This document shows positions 29,238-36,094 of a stretch of 36,094 bases of DNA, piece by piece. Source of the stretch: Basidiobolus meristosporus CBS 931.73 (taxonomy: Eukaryota > Basidiobolomycota > Basidiobolomycetes > Basidiobolales > Basidiobolaceae); NCBI GenBank assembly GCA_002104905.1, contig MCFE01000791.1:1-36094 (forward strand), read 5' to 3'. The translations under genes were made by a program, and so were the position numbers. Each line of letters opens with the position of its first letter. Positions within the stretch are counted from its first letter, which is position 1. Below the pieces are notes generated by a model. It had not been told where the DNA came from. It saw only the letters and a list, made by a program, of their open reading frames with translations, and ran no database searches.

Positions 29238-31979
29238 CTAATTTATGTTTTTTTCATCTCTAATGTTTGTTTCAGCAAAGTAAAGCTCATCAGGGGTAAA
29301 TATGAAATTCAAGAGTTTTGGGGGAAGTACAAATTGTAGATGTTTGTGATCAATATAATCCAAGACTGGAGCCCAGCCTGGGATTAGGTGCAGTAGGAAA
29401 GGTGTGTGGACTTGTAAGTAGCTCTGCCACATAGATCTTAGATGGTCCTGAGCCAGTAGTCCTGGTTTCTCAGCTTTTTGAAGTTTTGAAGCAAGCTGTG
29501 TTACTACAGCAGAGCCAACCTGGGTGTGCCAGCAAGAAGATTTCAGGGAGGAGTTAGATTTAAGCCATTGTTTGATGGAGAGGTTATGTGATTTCTGAAA
29601 TTTGACTAGGAAGGAAGCACATAGATAGACCATTTGGATTTGGTATGGGTAGAACCCAAAAGCTCCACTAGTTGCATGGATATAGGGAGATACTGGAAGA
29701 TAAGGTACCAAGGATCTGATACACTGATGGAGAAATTTATCCAGGTGGTGAAGTTCTCTGGAGGTTAGGGGTATAATGTGGAGACCAAATTCAAGTACTG
29801 GCAGTACATACTGCTTCAGAAGTATAGGGATTGTTTGAATTGGAGTGTCTGGAGTGACTACTACCAGAAGCTTTTTGAGAGCCTTTTGGGCAAGATGGAT
29901 CCTATTATTCAGGTGGAGCTTTGAGTCAATCCCATGTTGACAAAACGGCAGACCTAGATACATTGCAGTTTGTTGTGGCAGAATGCTAGTGTTCTGTATA
30001 GTTGTAGTGCACCCAATTGGGACTGTCTTGGAAATTGAGAGTGAGAGGTTGTTGGCAGCCAAGTACTTCTTAATGATGGCAGAGTCTGCTATGGGATTAG
30101 GAGTAGCAATCTTGATATCATCCACATAGAGAGTTAGTAGTGGATAGGGAGAGTCTGGTGAGGGGCCTTTTGGAAATAAAGAAAAGTTGTGTAGGTATAT
30201 CACAAATAGTAAGGGACCTAGTACAGATCCTTGGACTACTCCATTTGGAACCTCATAAGTCTTGGATGTGCAACTTGGATGCCAAATTTTGGCTGAGTTC
30301 TCACAAAATAGAGAACATACAAGAAGGGTCATTTGTAGTGTGGTAACTGCTAATAGCTTTCTCCAAAGCAGAGCTCTGTCCACAGAGTCAAAGGCTTTAG
30401 TAATGTCAAACAGAATGGTTGGCTATGAGAATTGAAGTGAATGATCATGGCTTAGCACTACAGCCATATCCAAGGAGAGTTTGGGCAAGAAGCCAAGCTG
30501 TGAAGGATGGAATGGATATAGTTGAGATTGCAAGGATCTTGCTATTATAAGCTCAAAGATTTTCTGGCAGGTTGGTAGGAGTGAAACTGGCCAGTAAGAA
30601 CCTGGGAGTGAGTGTTTCCCCTTCCCTTTGTATAAGGGTATTACATTTGCCTGTGACCAGGCCTTTGGGGTAGTCAATTGTTGGGCACAGATAGAGTAGA
30701 ATGGGATAAGTAAGTGACTCATTTTGGAGTAGCACACTCGGAGTAGATTTTAGGTAATCAAGTCATGTCCAGGTGCAGTATTTGCAGGAAGCTTCTTCAA
30801 AATTTTCTCCAGAAGCTTGGCTGAAATCAAAATTGGAGATGTTGGACTGCTGGATATGGTACCAGTATGGTAGAAAGGAGGAGTGGGATGCACGGATGAA
30901 TCAAAGAATATAGGGGCCAGTTTGTCTGGTGATGGTATACTCCTTGCTTGTGGTCTCATGGCTTTGTATACTCTTGATATGGACCTTGTGGTGGCATTCA
31001 TATTTACTAAGGGCAAGGTATCCATGATATGAGCCCATAATCTAGTATGCTCAGTAATCTGTAGTGACTTGGAGTAGGAGATTGCGCTTTCCAGGAGGTT
31101 CTGTGTTTTTGGGTTAGGGAAACATAGGTAGCTGGAATATAAGGCAGAAATGATGGATTTCCATTTAAGTTGGTTTGCAGATGGCTTTTGGTAGCACTTG
31201 GTAGGCAGGGCCAGACAGCCAGTGATTATGATGAAATGCTGGTAAAATAGCCATAATGCATTTATATCATCATAAATCCATGTAGGTAAGCTGGGAAATG
31301 CATATTCTGTAAGCAAGGATAGGTAGTTGGCAAAGTCCTGTGTCTGTGATACTGAAGCTTTGGCTGGCAGGTTTGTAAATGGCTGAAGAAGGGTGCCAGT
31401 TGGTAGGGTTTTTCTGGCAGAAATGATAATATGTATTGGCTTGTGATCAGATTTCTCTAGTGAACCACAGCTTATATCCTCTGGAATGCTTGTAACCTGG
31501 TGGATGTACTGTAAGGCAGCTGGAGTAGCTGTTACCCAGTCAACACAACGTTGAGCTTGCTGAGTGTTTACAGTGACCAGATGGTTTTGTTGGAGGAACT
31601 TTGTAAAGTGCTCCTCTTGGGTCCTAAGTCTGGATGAAATAGTGGTGATATTTTCAGGGTGGGGAATATTATATCTCCCACTACCATACAAGGGATTGAT
31701 GAGCTGTTAATGAACTCTGATGTGGCCAAGAAAATTGCCAGTGTTATGGAGTTAGACAGAGATGGAGGGAGATAGATAGTAATGGCTACTATTAGTTGGA
31801 AGTGTTAGAGCATAGCAGTAATACTCATAGATGATGGATACATTTGCTGAGGGTGCAAGCTTAGAAGATGAAAGAGCAATGAGTGCCATTGAGTGAGCTG
31901 GAAATTTTGGGTGAGCAGATGAATATGCATTCAGTCTAGAGGGAAGTTTTGGCAACTTAACATCAATTAGTAGGAGCAA
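29238..31979 (-). pseudogene. LINE C ORF2: APE endonuclease plus reverse transcriptase, broken
   Basis: Pieces in three frames. The endonuclease part has a degenerate VVGDI (GDFN-like) box and a clear SDHKPI box (in the piece 31691-30750). Reverse transcriptase begins around TAPGHDLI, then VIPLYKGKGKHSLPGSYWPV (30737-30423). A stop (LQFS*) precedes FDITKAFDSVDR, after which a 381-codon open frame (30383-29238) carries NGVVQGSVLGP and the catalytic YVDD, and runs through the thumb and C-terminal region. No RNase H domain was seen. The clade is not assigned. Confidence 0.85.
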
Positions 31980-32064
31980 GGAATATTCCTTTTTCAGTAA
32001 GTTTTCTAATTCAGCTACTGTTGGAGTGATGGAGTTGCAATTGAGCTAAGAGTATGTTCTGTAG

Positions 32065-32600
32065 TCAGGCAGACTCTGAGGTTGCCTGTTCCTGCTGAAA
32101 CTCTTGCACTGCCCTTTGTAAATTTCCAGAATTATTCCACAACTCTTCAAATGGAGCTTGTGTAATGTCTTTCAGGATTCTAATTGCTTCCTCTTTCAAG
32201 AAGTAGGCCACATCATAGGTTGGAGCCTGTTTCTTAATGGCAGCAAAGAATAGCCATAATTGCCATGTGAGCTGGGGCTTGTTGAATATTCCTGGCTCAG
32301 TGTCCATTGACTCTGGTGGAATGATTGTGAATTTGGTAGGCACCCAGTTAAGATTTTTTGCCAGATACTTAGTCAATGCAGTGGAGACGTTTCTGTCTAC
32401 AATCATTTCTAGGATCTTTCCTCTTCTCCAAGCTAGGTTAACAATTTTTGAAGTGTCATTATTCAGAGAGTAGATGTACGTCTGATGTTTGATATGGTAG
32501 TCCATGGAACATTGGCAAAGTATAGCCAGGACCAATTCTGGAGCTGAGGTAAGTTTGCTGGAGGCTTATAGGTAGACTTCCTGGCAGGTTGTGTGGCAGG
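32065..32600 (-). pseudogene. LINE C ORF1 (Gag-like), 5'-truncated and frameshifted
   Basis: The frame ending at 32065 has SKIVNLAWRRGKILEMIVD, which aligns with SKIVNMRF...LEVVLDKS of element A. Upstream, a second frame gives WSWLYFANV, matching WAVCYFANV of A, so a frameshift lies near 32465. No zinc knuckle is visible in the remaining part. Confidence 0.6.
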
Positions 32601-32624
32601 CTTTAGTGTTCCAAGGTAGCAAGT

Positions 32625-32633
32625 TGGTTAGGG
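32625..32633 (+). repeat. Telomere-like tract at LINE junction C/F
   Basis: TTGGTTAGGG, then more Gs, between the truncated 5' end of LINE C and the tail of LINE F (TTAGGG at 32628-32633). Confidence 0.6.
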
Positions 32634-34270
32634 GGGAGACAGTCACCAACAGGTGAAATCTTTATTTCAGTTGAAACAAAGAAGCCAGCGCTACTGTTGT
32701 AGCTTTGATACAAGAGTGTGTAGCTGAGGGGAATTTGTAGGTAAGTTAATAAGAAGTGATGATAGTTCTTCAGTGCTCAAGACACTGTTCAGTGGAAGGG
32801 GGGTAGCAAGAGAGGTAAGAATGACTTGTGAACAACATTAATGAGGGGAATGTGATAAGGATTGATATTCATCATAAAGGGAGTGTGCTGCGGCAGATAT
32901 TGCTGCCAAAGGTCTGTCAAGTACTTCAGGTAGGCCAGCTTGGGTTTTTCTGACTGCAAAATATAGTTGAGCAAACTCTTGACTTCAAGATCTCCAAGTA
33001 TAGTTCTCCAGCAGGAGCCAGGCATGTAGTGTGGTGTGTTCTCTTCCAGGCCTTAATCAGTGGGTTGTTGCAGTTGTGAATGTCTGAGATATAATCTGGT
33101 TCTACGGTAGAGAAGTCTGATCTTATAGGGCATAAACCCAAAAGCACCAAGAATAGCATGTCTGTAGGGGCATTCAGGCAAATGAGGCACCAAGGAGGTA
33201 ATGCACCATACTGCAAACTTGTCAAGCTTAGTGCAGTCTCTAGAAGTAAGAGAGAGAAGCGGTAAGCCAAATTCCAGGACAGGGAAGACAAACTGCTTGA
33301 GTAGAAGGAGGCAGCTGGGTGCTGAAGTTGTAGGAGGAGTAACAGCCAGTAGCTTGTGGAGTGCCTGTCTTGCCAGGATAATTCTCTTCTTCAGGTGTGC
33401 TCCAGAGTCTAGTCCAGTAGGAAGGAAAGGAAAGCCAAGATATGTAGCAGAAACCTGAGCAGGTAGAGTGGAGTTCTCCAAGTTGATGGGAGAGCCCAAA
33501 GGTACTGTCTTTGCAATGGAAAGCTGGAGATTATTCTTCTGCAGATACTGGTGGATGGTCTGGGAGTCTTGTTGCACATTGGAGGAGGATATTCTGATGT
33601 CATCAGCAAAGAGAGTAACCAGGCAGTCAGCTGAGAGTCTTGGGAAGTCATTCAGGAAGATGGCAAACAGTATAGGACCAAGCACAGAGCCTTGAACCAC
33701 TCCATTAGGAACTGAGAACACAGCTGATTGCTCACTTGGGTGCAGAATTCTTGCTTGTGGATCCAGAAACAGAGACCTGACAAGGAGGGTGAGAGAGGTA
33801 CTGGAGAAGCATTGCAACTTGGACCAAAGCAGATTTCTGTCAACTGAATCAAAGGCCTTAGTAATATCAAACAGAACAGAGGGATACTTGCACTGGAGAG
33901 AGTGATCTTGGCTAAGTATGACTGCATATTCCAAGGAGAGGCCAGGAACAAAGCCAAACTGTGCAGGATGAAACTTGAGGGAGTCAGAGTAGAGCTCCTG
34001 AGCAAGCAGAAGCTCAAACACCTTTCTGCAGGTGGGCAGCAGAGATATTGGCCTGTAGGAGCTAGGATCCAGGTGCTTTCCTTTACCCTTGTACAGTGGC
34101 AGAACATTTGCAAAGACCATTCCTCAGGAGTAGAAAGCTGGGCTGAGCATTGCTGAAACAGTGGAAGCAGAAGTGCAGACATGGCCTTGGTACTAGTCTT
34201 CAGAAGCTCATAAGAGATTGTGTCCACACTTAGGTGTAGTATTATAGTAAGGCTAGAAAGTTAGAGAGCA
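32634..34270 (-). mobile_element. LINE copy F, 5'-truncated within reverse transcriptase
   Basis: A 1.6-kb 3' portion of a LINE of the same family as B and D. It begins near the start of the reverse-transcriptase domain and ends in the shared tail. Confidence 0.85.
32789..34240 (-). pseudogene. LINE F reverse transcriptase, frameshifted
   Basis: A 355-codon frame (34120-33053) has KGKGKHLDPSSYRPISLLPT, FGFVPG, motif A FDITKAFDSVD, NGVVQGSVLGP and the catalytic FADD box, so most of the polymerase core is intact. The N-terminal part (TISYELLK...STPEEWS) is in another frame because a T is missing near 34120. The C-terminal part (NNPLIKAWKRTHHT...) is in a third frame after a base insertion near 33078 relative to copy B. 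Not functional as it stands. Confidence 0.85.
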
Positions 34271-34280
34271 GGGGTTAGGG
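34271..34280 (+). repeat. Telomere-like tract at junction F/SINE
   Basis: GGGGTTAGGG followed by GGG joins the truncated 5' end of LINE F to the SINE tail. Confidence 0.6.
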
Positions 34281-34800
34281 GGGAGGAAAGTCACCAAGTG
34301 GTGAAATCTTTATTTACTTATGACAAGTATCTAAAGAAGCCAAGTTAATCTGAAGTAATTCCTAGAAAGCTAGGTCTGAGAGATATCTTCCTGGTAAGCC
34401 AGGTCTGAGAGTTGAGAAGCTGAGTGGTACTATATTTCCTAGTTAGCTAGGTCTGAGAGAGGTTTCCTGGAAAGCCAGGCCTGAGAAGTGAGAATCTGAA
34501 TATATCTGAGCTAAGTTATACTGGTTTGCGGTAGCTGAATTGTGGCCGGAATGGCCAGTAGACTGGGGGAACTGAGATGAATTTCTGGGCAATCACTGGC
34601 CAAATTTACTAGGCAAATCTGACCAATTAGCATTTCAAGGATTTCAGCCAATCAGAGCCTTTACTTTGCCTGATGGTTGATCAAGCCATCTCCCAATGAG
34701 CACACATCAATTTATTGATCAAATTTTGCTGGATCCAGGATTTGAACCCACAACCATGGGTATGGAAGGGTTAGGGATAACCACAAGGCTAAGTGTTCTT
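34281..34800 (-). mobile_element. tRNA-headed SINE with LINE-type 3' tail
   Basis: On the minus strand, a box A-like TAGCCTTGTGG (34791-34781) and a perfect box B GGTTCAAATCC (34748-34738) are 43 nt apart, as in a tRNA. A unique body follows, then four hairpin repeats (34361-34479). The tail GGCTTCTTTA...AAATAAAGATTTCACC-ACTT-GGTG is shared with the neighbouring LINEs. The element is about 520 bp and codes for nothing. It looks full length. Sharing the tail implies it is mobilised by the LINE machinery (inference by analogy with known SINE/LINE pairs). Confidence 0.75.
34361..34479 (+). repeat. Four covarying mini-hairpin repeats in the SINE
   Basis: CCTAG-AAAG-CTAGG (34361-34374), CCTGG-TAAG-CCAGG (34390-34403), CCTAG-TTAG-CTAGG (34438-34451) and CCTGG-AAAG-CCAGG (34466-34479), each followed by a YCTGAGA motif. 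The 77-bp pair unit is duplicated. Confidence 0.85.
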
Positions 34801-34808
34801 GGTTAGGG
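34801..34808 (+). repeat. Telomere-like tract at junction SINE/B
   Basis: GGTTAGGG and further Gs join the tRNA-like 5' end of the SINE to the tail of LINE B. Confidence 0.6.
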
Positions 34809-35337
34809 GGGGAGACAGTCACCAACAGGTGAAATCTTTATTTCAGTTGAAACAAAGAAGCCAGCGCTACTGTTGTAGCTTTGATACAAGAGTGTGTAGC
34901 TGAGGGGAATTTGTAGGTAAGTTAATAAGAAGTGATGATAGTTCTTCAGTGCTCAAGACACTGTTCAGTGGGAAGGGGGGTAGCAAGAGAGGTAAGAATG
35001 ACTTGTGAACAACATTAATGAGGGGAATGTGATAAGGATTGATATTCATCATAAAGGGAGTGTGCTGCTGCAGATATTGCTGCCAAAGGTCTGTCAAGTA
35101 CTTCAGGTAGGCCAGCTTGGGTTTTTCTGACTGCAGAATATAGTGAGCAAACTTCTTGACTTCAGGATCTCCAAGTATAGTTCTCCAGCAGGAGCCAGGT
35201 GTTGTGTGATGTGTTCTCTTCCAGGCCTTAATCAGTGGGTTGTTGCAGTTGTGAAGTCTGAGGTATAATCTGGTTCTAAGGTAGAGAAGTCTGATCTTAT
35301 AGGCATAAACCCAAAAGCACCAAGAATAGCATGTCTG
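34809..35337 (-). mobile_element. LINE copy B, short 3' fragment
   Basis: A 0.53-kb 3' end closely matching 32634-33160 of LINE F. Its frame (KIRLLYLRTRLYLRLHNCNN...INPYHIPLINVV...) is open to the stop at 34867 and covers the LINE C-terminal region only. Confidence 0.85.
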
Positions 35338-35348
35338 TAGGGTTAGGG
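35338..35348 (+). repeat. Telomere-like tract at junction B/A
   Basis: TAGGGTTAGGG between the truncated 5' end of LINE B and the tail of element A. Confidence 0.7.
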
Positions 35349-36094
35349 GAGGGAAAGTCACCAAGGTAGGTGAAATCTTTATTTGATTTCAGACAAGTCT
35401 AACTACAAATAAAGAAGCCAGCTGGGAATAGAAGATTCCCAAAGTAAACACTAAGTTGAATATGAATAAATCTAAGCTAAAGTTAAGGCAGTATCCCAGA
35501 GTACACTGGAGTTCAGGTTCATGGGGGAGTGAAGTAGATAAGCTTGAGAGATATAATAATCTTTGAGGAAGTGGGTAACAGCAGGTGAAGGGGAGTTTTT
35601 GATAAGTGAAGTGAATCTTGAGAGCAGAGATTCCTCTAATGAGAAGGTCTTGTAAACTGGAGAATCAGGAAACTCTTTAAAGGCATGGTCAGTAGGTTCC
35701 CAGTAAAACTGGTCAGAGACATTTTGAGAGAATTGTTTAGCAATACTTTTGTCAAGTACTACCTCCAGAGTGTGATGGTTGATAAATCTCATGTTAACAA
35801 TCTTGGATAAATTGTAACCTTGTTGCTTGAGATACATCCTATGCTCAGATATAGGAATAAACTCCACATTGGCAAAGTAGCAGACAGCCCAGTCAGTAGC
35901 AGGAGGCAAATCAGAAGTGGCAGGAAACTTTCTTTTAGTCTTGGGAGGAGCAGCAGGATGTCTTGAGGAAGCAGGAACAGACTTTTTGACAGCTTCAGAG
36001 TAGGAAGAGTGAGCAGGAGCAGATGATTCTTGGGGAGTCTTGTTGGCAGGAAGAGTTGGCACAGGGACAATAGATTCTTGCAGATCAGAGAAGG
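35349..36094 (-). mobile_element. Element A: ORF1 followed directly by the LINE 3' tail, partial
   Basis: The window ends inside it. Its 3' UTR (GGCTTCTTTATTTGTA...CAAATAAAGATTTCACC...GGTG) matches LINE C, but the stop of an ORF1-like frame lies only ~125 nt before the end, with no ORF2 between. Confidence 0.75.
35472..36094 (-). CDS. ORF1/Gag-like protein of element A, 5'-partial
   Basis: The open frame continues past the right edge of the window, so the start is not visible; the internal GTG at 36062 is not a credible start. The visible ~206 residues have a Ser/Pro/Ala/Lys-rich, probably disordered N-terminal part (SAPAHSSYSEAVKKSVPASS). A compact segment follows (WAVCYFANVEFIPISEHRMY...SKIVNMRF...LEVVLDKS) that aligns with ORF1 of LINE C, then a helical C-terminus ending in DTALTLA. 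By position and similarity it is the nucleic-acid-binding ORF1 of the LINE family. No zinc knuckle is visible in this part. It is the only uninterrupted retroelement frame in the array, suggesting a younger insertion. Confidence 0.65.
   Translation of the reverse strand, partial: FSDLQESIVPVPTLPANKTPQESSAPAHSSYSEAVKKSVPASSRHPAAPPKTKRKFPATSDLPPATDWAVCYFANVEFIPISEHRMYLKQQGYNLSKIVNMRFINHHTLEVVLDKSIAKQFSQNVSDQFYWEPTDHAFKEFPDSPVYKTFSLEESLLSRFTSLIKNSPSPAVTHFLKDYYISQAYLLHSPMNLNSSVLWDTALTLA

Larger units (their letters stand above)
29132..32624 (-). mobile_element. LINE copy C, nearly full length, 5'-truncated in ORF1
   Basis: A ~3.5-kb non-LTR retrotransposon on the minus strand: part of ORF1 (about 32600-32065), an APE-type endonuclease remnant, reverse transcriptase, C-terminal region and a 3' UTR with AATAAA before a CACC...GGTG hairpin tail. 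Multiple frameshifts and stops make it inactive. Its 5' end abuts the tail of LINE F. Confidence 0.85.

Noticed and set aside
34361-34479. Short palindromic repeats resembling a CRISPR array
   Set aside because: Spacing is irregular (29, 48, 28), spacers are homologous to each other, and the context is a eukaryotic SINE.
28499-36094. Plain nested insertion of LINEs into one another
   Set aside because: Nested insertion would leave the other half of the host element beyond each insert; none of the 5' halves of D, F or B is found on the far side within the window. Not excluded for element B, whose 5' part could lie beyond the right edge.

Overview
The window reads as a fungal nuclear chromosome segment. 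The genes have short GT-AG introns (56, 72 and 68 nt, one with a CTAAC branch site), there is a spliceosomal U6 snRNA gene, TTAGGG-type repeats, Ty1/copia and LINE retroelements, and a Kp4-type killer-toxin family. I cannot name the species or phylum from sequence alone.

Left part (1-3.1 kb): degenerate retroelement sequence. It holds an LTR-like promoter with heat-shock-element motifs (about 20-150), Ty1/copia LTRs in both orientations (983-1997) and a copia RNase H remnant, then 1.1 kb without a recognisable gene.

Gene part (3.1-15.8 kb): a secreted CAP/SCP protein; a small unknown protein; a 1178-residue P1B-type Cu(I) ATPase (CCC2/ATP7 type) with four HMA domains and one 56-nt intron; a three-exon gene for a mitochondrially targeted, membrane-anchored protein with helical repeats; U6 snRNA with TATA box and T-run terminator; and two broken genes (a DUF3291 protein and a small secreted Kre9/Knh1-like protein). 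A second block of copia LTRs and a broken copia pol tail fills 15.95-18.06 kb.

Killer-toxin array (18.6-27.8 kb): five nearly identical intronless genes, all on the minus strand, encode 132-residue secreted Kp4-family proteins. Each has the same TATA box and poly(A) signal inside a larger degenerate repeat unit. Nucleotide variants are shuffled among copies, which points to gene conversion.

Right part (28.5-36.1 kb): six retroelement bodies lie head to tail, all on the minus strand. Five of the six start with a 3' tail ending in a short (CCCTAA)-like tract joined directly to the (mostly 5'-truncated) start of the next; the sixth does so against the unique flank. On the plus strand each junction reads TTAGGG followed by Gs, including a perfect (TTAGGG)3 at 29114-29131. 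The orientation is what successive attachment of LINEs to a chromosome end lying to the right would produce. The array includes a LINE with endonuclease and reverse transcriptase remnants, a copy whose visible 3' end has an ORF1/Gag-like frame and no ORF2, and a tRNA-headed SINE that shares the LINE 3' tail and carries four covarying mini-hairpins. I regard this presumed subtelomeric retroelement array, with the killer-toxin array beside it, as the most interesting part of the window.
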